From assembly GCF_015751785.1 (NCBI RefSeq), contig NZ_JADOTY010000001.1:3782001-3846000 (forward strand): 64,000 bases of DNA, in the 5' to 3' direction. A program made the translations under genes and the position numbers. The notes below the pieces were generated by a model. It was not told where the DNA came from. It searched no databases and was given only the letters and a program-made list of their open reading frames with translations. Positions 31,619 to 39,449 of this stretch are shown piece by piece. Within the stretch, counting starts at the first letter, position 1, and each line of letters starts with the position of its first letter. The stretch comes from Micromonospora vinacea. GTDB lineage: Bacteria > Actinomycetota > Actinomycetes > Mycobacteriales > Micromonosporaceae.

Positions 31619-33174
31619 GCGGCGGCCTCGGTGAGCCAGGCTTCGTGGGCAAGTTCTTCCCGACCAATGCGTCTGCTCTCGCGTCGCTGACTTGCGGCGG
31701 TGTTGAGAAGCAGGGCGTCACCTTCGGTGAGCCAGCCGGACCCGCTGTAGGTGAGGGTGCCGACAGTGATCGTGTCTAACGGTTCGTCGTTCTCTTCGCG
31801 GCGGTAGGTGGCGCGGGTGTCGCGGAGCAGGCCGAAGGTGACGGAGTAGCGGCGGGCCTTGGTGAGGAAGTGACCGCCGAAACCCAGCATGTGCGCCCAG
31901 CGGCGCAGTCTGGCGTAGGCGTTCGATTCCGTGTCAAGGCTGCCTTGACGGTCGCCGGCCGTTGTGGCGCCGCAGGCGGTGCCGGTGGGCCGTCCGAGGT
32001 GCCAGCAGGCGTCGATGAGGCGGGCGAGGTGGTCGCCTTCCGGATCGGCGTAGTCGTCAATGGTGGCCGGGGTGAGCCGGGTGAAGGAGCGCCCGGTGGA
32101 TTCAGTGGCCTTGGTGGCGTACTTGGCCAGGTAGGCGGCCACCTTGCCATCGGTCAACTCGCCGTCGGCGGCGTTGATCCGTCGCACGTCGACCTGCTCG
32201 CCCCAGGCCACCACCCAGCCGTGCGGACGGTCGGGATGCGGAGGTGTGGTGACGACGATCTGCCGCGCGGCGGCATGGACTGCGGCTTCCAGGTCGTCGA
32301 CGGTGATGCCGGCCGGCGGCGGCACGAGAGCATTCGGGTCAGGGTCGACACCGTCGAGGCGCAGCAGGACGTGGAAGTGCACGGCCGCCCTCCTCTGCAT
32401 CTCGGCGACCTTGCCGTGCGACACCCGCACCGGCGGCACCCGGCGCACCTTGCCGGAGCCGGTGACGACCTGTACGAAGGGCATGCCGCGACGTCGGCAC
32501 AGCGCGGCGAGGTGACGTTCGACTGCCTGTTTGGTGCGCCGCCACAGCTCGCCCGAGAAGTGGTTCCAGACCACTTGGTGCTCGTGGTCGTAGCAGTCCA
32601 GGCACAATGGCTGCCCGAGCTGCGGATCGTCGGTGTCGTGGCGGGCGAAGCACGCCGCGGGCTGCCCGTGCTGGCAGGTGCCGGCGGCACCTCGGGCGCG
32701 GCAGGGAGCGGGCCGGCAGTCGCAGTGCGGCCGGCTGCGGCAGGTGTGGCGGGCGACGTGCCGGTGGTGGACCGCGCCGAAGGATGGTGCGGTGAAGGTT
32801 GCGAAGACGACCGGGTGCCGGGCGACCGAGTCGGGGACGCCTTTGCCGCCGGTCAGGCCGCAGCGGACGACCTGGTAGGCCTCACCGGCGTAGACCCAGG
32901 CGCAGTCTCGGCATTGCGATTCGCGGCGGTTGCCGCACGCCTTATAGAGCGCCTGGTCGGGCAGTTCGTCGGTTCGGAGTTGGCCTGTGATGCGGCCGGT
33001 GGTCATCTCGACGGACGCGATGGCGCCGGTAAGGCGGATTGGCCGGGAACAGCCGCCGGCAGCGGCGGTGTGCTCAAGCCAGCCGGAGAACTCCGGCGTG
33101 GCAGCGCGGTATAGGGCTTGGGCGTTCCGGCCGCTGGCGACGCTGGGCCGGTGCAGGGTGAGCGGGGTGGACAC
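31615..33174 (-). CDS. Replication initiator of RepSA type
   Basis: A 519-residue AICE replication initiator for rolling-circle replication of the excised element. Cysteine clusters occur at CGNRRESQCRDC and CRSRPHCDCRPAPCRARGAAGTC. A HUH-like motif is in AVHFHVLLRLDG, and the catalytic region is KVAAYLAKYATKATE (Tyr and Lys). The start is GTG 33174 with GGAG upstream; the frame above it is not protein-like. A perfect 17-bp palindrome lies inside the gene at 31933. The gene appears intact but probably has no role while int is broken. Confidence 0.87.
   Translation of the reverse strand: MSTPLTLHRPSVASGRNAQALYRAATPEFSGWLEHTAAAGGCSRPIRLTGAIASVEMTTGRITGQLRTDELPDQALYKACGNRRESQCRDCAWVYAGEAYQVVRCGLTGGKGVPDSVARHPVVFATFTAPSFGAVHHRHVARHTCRSRPHCDCRPAPCRARGAAGTCQHGQPAACFARHDTDDPQLGQPLCLDCYDHEHQVVWNHFSGELWRRTKQAVERHLAALCRRRGMPFVQVVTGSGKVRRVPPVRVSHGKVAEMQRRAAVHFHVLLRLDGVDPDPNALVPPPAGITVDDLEAAVHAAARQIVVTTPPHPDRPHGWVVAWGEQVDVRRINAADGELTDGKVAAYLAKYATKATESTGRSFTRLTPATIDDYADPEGDHLARLIDACWHLGRPTGTACGATTAGDRQGSLDTESNAYARLRRWAHMLGFGGHFLTKARRYSVTFGLLRDTRATYRREENDEPLDTITVGTLTYSGSGWLTEGDALLLNTAASQRRESRRIGREELAHEAWLTEAAA
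31933..31949. repeat. Perfect 17-bp palindrome inside rep
   Basis: GTCAAGGC-T-GCCTTGAC is a perfect palindrome within the rep coding region. A near-identical one, GTCAAGGC-C-GTCTTGAC, lies in the non-coding part of the same element at 34521-34537. It could be a regulator or initiator binding site; the role is not known. Confidence 0.45.
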
Positions 33175-33716
33175 GGTCTTCTCCTTCGGGGGTGGCAGGG
33201 ACGGGAGACGAAGCACCACCAGCCGTCGACGTTGGTCCGCTGGTGTTCGTCGCGTCTCCTGGCACCGCCGGGAGGGCGGCTGACGCCGGAGGGCGGGTTC
33301 GTGGTGGTGCCACGTCCCGCCGATGGTTGTGTCCTCTCGCGCTCGTCGAGCTGGTGACGAAGGGCGGCACGGGTGGGGAACCTGGGTTGTCGGCATTCGA
33401 GCGGTTGCCGGAGGCTTCCCCCACCCGTGTAGGTGTGCGAATCCGGGCCATCGTGGACGGCAGTGAAGCCGTGCTGGGCCGCTCAGTGGATTCGGAGAAC
33501 CGGCGCAGCGGCCGGTGCGATCGAGAGCCGGCGGGCCGTGACCCGCATCAGCGGCAGGAAGGCCGCTCGGCATCTCCGAAGTCGAGTCCAGCGATCCGGC
33601 AGGAAGGTCGCGCTGGCGTGCTCGACGAGCGCCACAGTAGCACCGCGTGCCGACACGTCAACCCGCCGTGAAACTGCTGTCGAACCAACGCGGTTGCAGG
33701 CTCGGTTGGGCGCTGC
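33175..33716. other. Non-coding stretch upstream of rep
   Basis: About 540 bases without a convincing gene. Frames are open because of high GC but have no ribosome site or protein-like composition. In intact elements the transfer genes lie upstream of rep, so this may be the scar of their loss. Confidence 0.4.
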
Positions 33717-34034
33717 CTACAGGGCAATGCGATTGTCGACCAATCGCTGTGCCGGACCGTTGTACTCGGTGAGACCGAAGCGGCGATGCCCATCGGTGGG
33801 ATGCACGGTGACGGTGACAGTGCTCCCGTCTTCGAATCGCAGCGTGAAGACGGGATCGAGGTCGCACAGGAACGCAAACGCTTCGCGGTCCTCTTCGATG
33901 TCGCTGATCAAGCGGCCGTCGGCCTCCCAGCCGGCGGTGGCGGCGGCAATCACGACGGCCACCTCGACGCTGCCAAGCAGGGTGGATGAGTTCGCCCACC
34001 AGTCCAGCCAGCACCGACCCTCGAAGCGGTCCAT
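33717..34034 (-). CDS. Small hypothetical protein in the element
   Basis: A 105-residue protein, not recognised. It has no membrane segment and looks like an alpha/beta protein: EVAVVIAAATAGWEADGRLISDIEEDREAFAFLCDLDPVFTLRFEDGSTVTVTVHPTDG. The start MDRFEGRCWLDWW is rich in Trp. GAAAGGA lies before the ATG. Composition is that of a real gene. It sits between rep and the PIN-like nuclease, transcribed in the same direction. Confidence 0.65.
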   Translation of the reverse strand: MDRFEGRCWLDWWANSSTLLGSVEVAVVIAAATAGWEADGRLISDIEEDREAFAFLCDLDPVFTLRFEDGSTVTVTVHPTDGHRRFGLTEYNGPAQRLVDNRIAL

Positions 34035-34077
34035 GGCGTCATCCTTTCAGGGCGGGGCCCGGCTGGCCGCCGATCGA

Positions 34078-34294
34078 GTGGGAGAACTTTCCTTACATCG
34101 ATCAAGGCGGCCCGCAACGGGCCGCACGCGCCGCCGCCTGGGCGCGCGTCCGTCGCTCCGCTGACGCTCCGACTCCGGCCACGCAACACGCCCGGCGGCT
34201 GGCGCCGAAGCGGGGAAGCCCAAGGGGCCGCCGCAGCGCGACAGGCCGTTGACCGGTGAGATGTCGGCCGGCAGCCGGCCGGGCCACGCGGCCA
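34078..34294. repeat. Dispersed element-associated repeat, copy A
   Basis: About 215 bp that match 42503-42720 in the same orientation: a GTGGGAG-ACTTT start, a C-A-AGGCGG stretch, and a long almost identical core with CTCCGACTCCGGCCACGCAA, then AAGCCCAAGGGGCCGCCGC. Both lie in non-coding DNA, one inside the integrated element and one in the older debris region, so the sequence probably travels with such elements. Frames are open but not gene-like. Confidence 0.7.
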
Positions 34295-34673
34295 CGAGCC
34301 CGCGCGGCGTTGGGCAGCGCACGCCGGCCGCGTCGGCGAGCTAACGGTGATTGCGGGGTTGCTGCTACTGCGCCTCCGGCGGGGCGCTCGGGCTCCGAGA
34401 TGGTTGCAACCCGTCGGCGGGTAGCGGTCCGTGGGCGGTTGCGGTGGGAGCCATCCCGCCCACCGACGACCCGGACAAGCCGAGCAGCCCGCCGCCCGAC
34501 CCGCCAGCGTCCGACCGTGCGTCAAGGCCGTCTTGACATGGCGGGCCGGGCGGCGGCCCGCTCCCCAGGAGGGCGGGTCGACGGCAGACGGGATGGCGCG
34601 AAATGGTGTCGGGCAGGCTTGATCTCGCTGAAACGCCGGTGACACCGGTGGAAGCTGGAAGGGGCACGCAGGA
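34295..34673. other. Non-coding stretch beside the PIN-like gene
   Basis: Nearly 380 GC-rich bases without a convincing gene. It holds an imperfect palindrome GTCAAGGCCGTCTTGAC (34521-34537), related to the perfect one inside rep. Base composition changes sharply at the PIN-like gene end at 34674. Confidence 0.4.
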
Positions 34674-35897
34674 CTAACCGTCTCCCGAACTGCTGCGAAT
34701 GCCGCCCTGCACGTATTCAAGTTGCTCTTCAATGTCTGCCAACTGGGCGCTCAAGTGTACTAGCCGTCTGTCCATTTCCTCAATCTCGGATTCCAGGTCT
34801 TGTCGCTCGAAGAACAGCTTGTTTAGCTCATTAGGGGTGAGCGCTTCATCGAATTGCACGATTAATTGCACTAGCCGCGCGCGACTTTCCGAGATCTTTT
34901 TGTGGAGGTAAAACTGTTCTGCCTGAAGGAAATCTCGCTTGTCGGCTAGGTGGCGGCGCCTGAACCTGAGCTTGACTGGCTTCTCTAGCTGTGATTCATC
35001 CGTAGGAAGTTCGCCGGCCTGCCGGATTGTTTCCGCGCTTACATTGGCATCCAGGTACGCCTTAGCGTGGTATAGAAGACTCTGGGTGTTCATCATTACT
35101 AGCTGGACACCGCACACACGATTCGCTTCCTCTACTAGCTCTGGGCGCGCCCCGATGATCTTGCCCTTTACCTTGAGATACCAGTCCTCTTTCTGGTCGC
35201 CCGTGACCAGCACGAGATATTGCGGCGCTTTCTTTTTGGCCTCGTCTAACGTCTGGCGCCATACGAAGTAGTCACCATGTTTGGTGGGCTTATCCCCGTC
35301 CTTGAATCCCGGCGGGACTTGTTCCTTTATTCGCCGCTCGGCTTCTTCCATCGCGTCGTCCCTGGCTGGCGCATCGAAATCGTCACCGACGTGGTCGGAA
35401 ATGATCTGCTGCAATCTCGTCAGGATCGGGTCTTCGTTCTCGCCGTCCGTTGGGGCGTGATCGTTGCTCAAGCGCCTGACAGATGCCTGTAGTGGCGCGA
35501 ACACCCCGGACAGTTGCGCTAGCAGTTCATCGCGCTCGGCGTCGATGAGGGCTGCTCGGTTGGAGAGGCTTTTGATCTTATTTTCTAGGTCTGCTCCAAC
35601 CGTTGCGTCATGCGCGGCGATTGCATTGAGGACCGCATCATACGTTGCGCGTCGATCCGCCATCACCTCAAGTCGGTTCCTATGAAATTCAAGTCCGACC
35701 TGGTGGGGCACCCATAGGCGCTCTTTCAAACCCTCAAGCGTGGAAAGCAGTTCTTCTCGTGCTTTAGGTGCGAACCTATAGGCTGATAGCAGGACGTTGG
35801 TGTCGAGGACCACCATGCCGCCCGTAAGCGCCTCGCGAAGCGTCTGGTCTGACGGGGCGAGGAAATGCGTGAAGCCCGTGCTGAAGCCTTTTGTCAC
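34674..35897 (-). CDS. PIN-like-domain nuclease (PIN_8 type), probable defence cargo
   Basis: A 407-residue protein with an N-terminal PIN-like fold: GGMVVLDTNVLLSAYRF supplies the first Asp, VGLEFHRNRLEV the Glu, and YLVLVTGDQKEDWYL the late Asp; these would bind metal for RNA or DNA cleavage. A charged helical insert (about 80-200) and a long C-terminal coiled coil (about 320-405, LIVQFDEALTPNELNKLFFERQDLESEIEEMDRRL) follow. The GTG at 35897 after CGGAGC is preferred to a TTG at 35924. GC content is visibly lower than its surroundings, which suggests recent acquisition. Such genes commonly occur in anti-phage islands; the target is unknown. Confidence 0.78.
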   Translation of the reverse strand: MTKGFSTGFTHFLAPSDQTLREALTGGMVVLDTNVLLSAYRFAPKAREELLSTLEGLKERLWVPHQVGLEFHRNRLEVMADRRATYDAVLNAIAAHDATVGADLENKIKSLSNRAALIDAERDELLAQLSGVFAPLQASVRRLSNDHAPTDGENEDPILTRLQQIISDHVGDDFDAPARDDAMEEAERRIKEQVPPGFKDGDKPTKHGDYFVWRQTLDEAKKKAPQYLVLVTGDQKEDWYLKVKGKIIGARPELVEEANRVCGVQLVMMNTQSLLYHAKAYLDANVSAETIRQAGELPTDESQLEKPVKLRFRRRHLADKRDFLQAEQFYLHKKISESRARLVQLIVQFDEALTPNELNKLFFERQDLESEIEEMDRRLVHLSAQLADIEEQLEYVQGGIRSSSGDG

Positions 35898-35993
35898 CTT
35901 TTGCTCCGTATATGTCCAGGGCAATGCTCTAACCGCTGAAAGACGAGGGTAAGGGCCGGCGGGTCAGCTTGCTGTCCTGCCCCGCCCCGGGGC

Positions 35994-36269
35994 CTACAGG
36001 GTTTGGTTTTCGAGAAGTGCTTGATGGCCCAGACTTCGGTTCAGGCGGCATAGCGGGCAGTCATCCAAGGGCTTGGAGGGTGGCCGTCTTCGGCGGTGTG
36101 GGGCACACACGGGGCACAAGACACCATCAAAAGTCGTCAACCAGCCACCAACGTTGGCAGCCCGAAACGCCGTGTGGGCAGGCGTCGGGCGCTGTTCTGG
36201 CTGGTGGCGGGACAGCGGCTCTAAGTTCCGCTTCAACTCCACGACGTAGCCTGTCGTCGTGCTGGTCAA
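35994..36269 (-). CDS. Possible small cysteine-rich protein
   Basis: An open frame of 91 residues with two CxxC pairs (VLCPVCAPH and DDCPLCRLN) separated by a basic stretch, suggesting a zinc ribbon. It overlaps the start of the better-supported plus-strand gene at 36259 by 11 bases. No strong ribosome site is seen. It may be a real but poorly conserved gene or a remnant. Confidence 0.3.
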   Translation of the reverse strand: MTSTTTGYVVELKRNLEPLSRHQPEQRPTPAHTAFRAANVGGWLTTFDGVLCPVCAPHRRRRPPSKPLDDCPLCRLNRSLGHQALLENQTL

Positions 36270-36579
36270 GGTGATGGACGACTACGGATGCTGGCCCCTG
36301 TGGGTTCGTGACGAGGCCAGCGGCGTCTACGAGCCACGCGATCCTGCCACCCTCGGGGTCTCCGCCGGCCTCGTGGGGAGACTGTCGGCCTGGCAGCAGT
36401 GGTCGGAATCCATGGTCAACATCGCCGATCCAGGCGACAGCAGAGCAGTCGGGGCAGATGAGGACGCGGCCTTCGTCGCCGAGGGGCGTCTGCTGGCGGC
36501 GCGTGTTGCGGAAGAACTACCGCATGCGGTGGTTTGGTACTACGACGACAGCAGCGCCGACACCGCCGGGTCGGACTGA
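36259..36579 (+). CDS. Small acidic hypothetical protein
   Basis: A 106-residue acidic protein, not recognised: VKVMDDYGCWPLWVRDEASGVYEP, then LVGRLSAWQQWSESMVNIADPGDS, FVAEGRLLAARVAEELPHAVVWYYDD. Composition and spacing are those of a real soluble protein, and small acidic proteins of this sort are common in integrative elements. The GTG at 36259 is assumed; ATG 36274 is an alternative. No ribosome site is convincing. Confidence 0.6.
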   Translation: MLVKVMDDYGCWPLWVRDEASGVYEPRDPATLGVSAGLVGRLSAWQQWSESMVNIADPGDSRAVGADEDAAFVAEGRLLAARVAEELPHAVVWYYDDSSADTAGSD

Positions 36580-36764
36580 GCACGGCCCCGGGGTGCGGAC
36601 ATCGACAGCAACGGCGACAGCAACAGGCCCGGACGAGGACGGTCAGCAGCCGCCGGGCGCGGACAGTCGCCCGAGCTCACGGATGCGGACGGACACGTCC
36701 AGACGAAGCGCCTAGAACTTGTAAGCGAGATGTCGCGGGCGTGGCGGCCGGCTCTGCGAGAGAT

Positions 36765-36980
36765 CTACTCAGCGACGAAGACGCCAACGCCGGGTAGCGT
36801 TTCGGTCATCCCTTTGATCCGTAGTACCTGCATGGCACGGTCGATTACCGGCTCGGTGACCCCGTAGTGCTCGATCAGCTCTCGCCGGCTGGGCAGCTTG
36901 GAGCCGGGCTGGAACTCGCCTGACGCGATGCGTTCGGCGAGGTCGTCGGCAATCTGCTCGTAGCGGTAACGCGGTGGCAC
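36765..36980 (-). CDS. GntR-type winged-helix regulator of the element
   Basis: A 71-residue protein that is only a GntR winged helix: RYEQIADDLAERIASGEFQPGSKLPSRRELIEHYGVTEPVIDRAMQVLRIKGMTETLPGVGVFVAE. No effector domain is present. AICEs carry GntR-type repressors (KorSA in pSAM2) that restrain transfer and replication genes; this looks like a short form. The GTG at 36980 follows GAGGAGAA. A weak inverted repeat GTAG-ACCAC-CTAC (37007-37019) upstream may be an autoregulatory site. Confidence 0.82.
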   Translation of the reverse strand: MPPRYRYEQIADDLAERIASGEFQPGSKLPSRRELIEHYGVTEPVIDRAMQVLRIKGMTETLPGVGVFVAE

Positions 36981-37235
36981 GTGGTTCTCCTCGGTTGGCA
37001 ACACGAGTAGACCACCTACGTCAGCCCTTGACTACCCAACGGTACCTATGGGAGGTTGCCGAGGAGGTCGATTCCCTCGGTTGGCGCTGTGGGCCGTCCT
37101 CGCCGGCGTGGATGTTCGGCGTGTCCCCCGCGTTCGGGCATCCACGCCTCCAGATTGCTCTGGCACAAGGAGACGGCAGTGCTCCCTTCGGCAAGGACAG
37201 GGGCAGACCCTGGCGCGAGCGGGCGACGCGAGCCA

Positions 37236-37424
37236 GTGGAGCGAGTTTCGTACGACGAATACGTGCTGGCGGTGGCGCTGACTCTCGCTCGCCGTCATCG
37301 TCCAGTCTGGTCCTGGCGACACTGGCGGCGTATCTGCCGCTGCGGAGGCGAGCTGCCATGCCGAAGTCGCCATCGCATCCCGATTAACCGCGGCCACTGG
37401 CCGAGCCAGGATGGCCCGCAGTGA
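37236..37424 (+). CDS. Tiny basic protein, first of three overlapping genes
   Basis: A 62-residue basic protein, function unknown: YDEYVLAVALTLARRHRP, VWSWRHWRRICRCGGELPCRSRHR, IPINRGHWP. It has an aromatic-basic helix and a CxCGxxxPC cluster that could bind a metal. I recognise the general pattern from small Micromonosporaceae proteins but know no function. The start is taken as the GTG at 37236. Its stop overlaps the start of the next gene (GTGA), so translation is coupled. Confidence 0.6.
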   Translation: MERVSYDEYVLAVALTLARRHRPVWSWRHWRRICRCGGELPCRSRHRIPINRGHWPSQDGPQ

Positions 37425-37639
37425 CGACTCACCACCCGATCAAGCCGGCCTGGACGTGCGGCGGCTGTGCGGGGGATTGGCCATGCCCGACCCGGTGCCA
37501 AGAGCTGCGAGCCGAGTACGACCGAGCCCCGGTGTCACTGGCCCTCTACTTGGCTGCCCAACTCGTCGACGCCGCCCAAGACCTGGCCCACGTTCCCGCC
37601 GGTCACCTGCATTACCGCTTCCTCGGCTGGACCCGATGA
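37421..37639 (+). CDS. Tiny CGGC-motif protein, second of three overlapping genes
   Basis: A 72-residue protein, function unknown: WTCGGCAGDWPCPTRCQELRAEY, then RAPVSLALYLAAQLVDAAQDL and VPAGHLHYRFLGWTR. Four cysteines in CGGC...PCPTRC suggest a metal site. A diverged paralogue is at 45392 in the window. Starts at a GTG that overlaps the previous stop, and its stop overlaps the next ATG (ATGA). Confidence 0.72.
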   Translation: MTTHHPIKPAWTCGGCAGDWPCPTRCQELRAEYDRAPVSLALYLAAQLVDAAQDLAHVPAGHLHYRFLGWTR

Positions 37640-37809
37640 GCATCCTGCGACGCGGTGACGAGAAGTTCCACTACAGCGACGGCTCCCATAAGTGGATCGC
37701 ACCGGACCCGGACTACGACCAGGAGGTCTGGGACGAGCAGGTCCGCCAACACAAGCATGGACACCTGAGAAACGTGCACCCGAAGGTGCGGGTCCAACGC
37801 CTAGTCTGA
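37636..37809 (+). CDS. Tiny hydrophilic protein, third of three overlapping genes
   Basis: A 57-residue charged protein, function unknown: SILRRGDEKFHYSDGSHKWIAPDPDYDQEV, then WDEQVRQHKHGHLRNVHPKVRV. Its ATG overlaps the stop of the CGGC gene. It ends 8 bases before the right-hand 25-bp repeat. The otherwise similar module at 45.4 kb lacks this gene. Confidence 0.6.
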   Translation: MSILRRGDEKFHYSDGSHKWIAPDPDYDQEVWDEQVRQHKHGHLRNVHPKVRVQRLV

Positions 37810-37817
37810 TGCCAGCA

Positions 37818-37842
37818 GTACAGCAGCGAAGTACAGCAACGG
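37818..37842 (+). repeat. Right copy of 25-bp direct repeat (probable integrase arm-type site)
   Basis: GTACAGCAGCGAAGTACAGC plus AACGG, one mismatch from the copy at 30404. The similarity to 45607-45667 extends over 61 bases (about 52 identical). It lies 80 bases before the attR candidate. Confidence 0.7.
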
Positions 37843-37922
37843 TGCCGGTCGAACCGAGCCGAGAAGCGCGCGAGCAGGCCGTCTGACCTCGCATCAAGCC
37901 GGATCCGACCCGCTTGCCGAGA

Positions 37923-37968
37923 GTTCACACCGAAAGTGGTCAGGGCTCGGTGCTCCTAGCATTGCTTG
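37923..37968 (+). other. attR: decayed duplicate of the tRNA-Val 3' half
   Basis: GTTCACACCGAA is identical to the anticodon loop and stem of tRNA-Val at 30300. It is followed by AGTGGTCAGGGCTCGG and CCTAGCATTGC, which align with the variable, T-arm and acceptor bases with several changes. An unused tRNA fragment free to decay is what a displaced attachment-site half would look like. Confidence 0.68.
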
Positions 37969-38494
37969 TGGTCCGCGGTCGCGGGTCGCTGGTCGTCACA
38001 CTGACAGGTCCTCTATACATCGATGTCCGGTCGGGTACTCCCGCTGTGCCGGACCAGTAGCTGGTCCCGTTAACCGAGACAGCGATCCCACTCGCGACGC
38101 CGTGAACAGCGCATTCTCTGTGCTGACCTCTTCGGCGAATCCGAAGGTGTCAACACGGGCGGCTCGCCGCGCGTCGGCGCGGCTGGGATCACACTGGTCA
38201 AGCGCCAGTCTTCTGGTCGAACGGCAGGCCCTGTCCCTCCCGACCGACGACGAGGGTTCCTCCGGTTCTCTTCGCGACAGTCGGAGCGGCGACCGAACGG
38301 GCGGTCGGCCTCATGGCGCGACCCGCGCCGCCGCGGTCATCGGGGCGAGTGGGCTCTGGCCGGAGCCGACGGGCATTGTCCGAGGTGGCAGGCAGCCAAC
38401 GAACCAGTGCCGCCAGTCCCCTAAGACGAGGAGTAGGCCGCCCAGCTCGCGGGCCTGACGAGCGGCGGTCCGGGAGACGACGGATACTCGCCTG
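37969..38494. other. Non-coding stretch after attR
   Basis: About 500 bases just outside the element. Open frames exist on both strands but none has a ribosome site or convincing composition. I see no RNA gene. Confidence 0.35.
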
Positions 38495-38668
38495 ATGACT
38501 GGACCGGAACTCGACCCCGAACAATATCCGCCCATCGACCCGCGCGAACCGGTGCCCGACGACGCGGGCCTCCTTCTGCCGGGCGCGGCGGACGAACTGC
38601 CCGAAGCCCCAGCTGAACCGATGCCGGACGATGGTGGCAACGCCGGCGGCGTACGCGAGCCGGCATAG
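38495..38668 (+). CDS. Possible tiny acidic Pro-rich protein
   Basis: A 57-residue acidic, proline-rich frame: MTGPELDPEQYPPIDPREPV, then GLLLPGAADELPEAPAEPMPDDGG. The bias to Asp, Glu, Pro and Gly is unlike a random frame in GC-rich DNA, where Arg dominates. It is likely disordered. The ribosome site is weak (GGGAG about 18 bases upstream). Confidence 0.4.
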   Translation: MTGPELDPEQYPPIDPREPVPDDAGLLLPGAADELPEAPAEPMPDDGGNAGGVREPA

Positions 38669-39038
38669 ATCCCTCCGCGAACGAGCGCGACACCAGCCCG
38701 ACCGCCGACGCCGCCGCCGACGGCGCTCGACACGTCGGGCGCCGCCCGCCGGATCCGCATACGCCGACGGCTACCCGGCACCCCGCCGCGCCCTCACCCC
38801 AGACGGACTGTCCGACATCAGCGCCCCGCACGAAGCGGCGGCATCGACATAGTCCACTGGTGGTAGTAGCGGGTTCGCCAGGGTGAGCCGCCGGCGATCA
38901 GAATCCTCATCGGCCGCGGAGTGCTCACCGTCGCTGCCGCCTCCATGGCTGCCGGCCCTACCGCGAGTACTCGGCGTTCAGTTCGACACAGGGTCGGCGT
39001 CGGTCGGGGCGGCTCCCAGATGCGGGCTTGTCAGGCCG
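38669..39038. other. Non-coding stretch
   Basis: About 370 bases with only Arg/Ser-rich open frames on both strands, typical of non-coding GC-rich DNA. Nothing recognisable. Confidence 0.35.
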
Positions 39039-39449
39039 TCAGGCATGTGCCGAGGCGCGCCAGAGGCGAAGTGCTCGGTAGCGAAGGGGCTGGGAGAGTT
39101 CGCGCGAGTCCTTCATGTCGGCCAGTACGTCCAGCAGATCCCGGGTGGGCCATCCGGCGTCCAACCAATCGAGTGCCAGGTTCGGCCAGTGCTCCCCCCA
39201 AGCGGTGAGCGCGAACCGCACGAGAGCGGGAAGCGGCGTGTCGGCAACAGGCACGTCAGAAAATGCCGCCCTGACCTCGCTCGGGGTGCGCTCCAGCAGT
39301 GGCAACAGCCACACCAGCCGGTCCACGGCCGGGTAGACCAACCCGTCGGCAGCGCCCTGGATCAGCCAGGTCCCGGCACCATCCCGCACGAGGAGCAGGC
39401 CGTTGCTGACCTTTAACGTCAGATGGGGACGATCGTCGGCAGCGCCCAT
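39039..39449 (-). CDS. Hypothetical soluble protein
   Basis: A 136-residue protein, not recognised. The N-terminal part is a small beta domain (LTLKVSNGLLLVRDGAGTWLIQGAADG). The rest is helical with many tryptophans (VYPAVDRLVWLLPLLERTPSEVRAAF, LVRFALTAWGEHWPNLALDWLDAGWP). No signal peptide. Composition is that of a real gene. The ATG at 39449 lacks a strong ribosome site. Confidence 0.65.
   Translation of the reverse strand: MGAADDRPHLTLKVSNGLLLVRDGAGTWLIQGAADGLVYPAVDRLVWLLPLLERTPSEVRAAFSDVPVADTPLPALVRFALTAWGEHWPNLALDWLDAGWPTRDLLDVLADMKDSRELSQPLRYRALRLWRASAHA

Larger units (their letters stand above)
30300..37968. mobile_element. Decayed actinomycete integrative element (AICE, pSAM2 class) in tRNA-Val
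   Basis: The 7.7-kb element is bounded by the tRNA 3' half (attL) and a decayed duplicate of it (attR, 37923-37968), with a 25-bp direct repeat inside each end. The left end carries the standard rep-xis-int order. int is broken, and no FtsK/TraB-type transfer gene or Spd gene is present, so the element should be unable to excise or transfer by itself. Cargo: a PIN-like nuclease, a GntR regulator and several small genes. Confidence in class is high; exact ends are inferred from repeats. Confidence 0.85.

Noticed and set aside
33074..33451. Minus-strand frame upstream of rep that could be an element gene
   Set aside because: Low-complexity Pro/Arg/Ala with no start signal; could be a remnant but cannot be supported.
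38198..38831. Several overlapping open frames on both strands after attR
   Set aside because: None has a ribosome site or a non-Arg/Ser-biased composition, except the short acidic frame at 38495, listed with low confidence.
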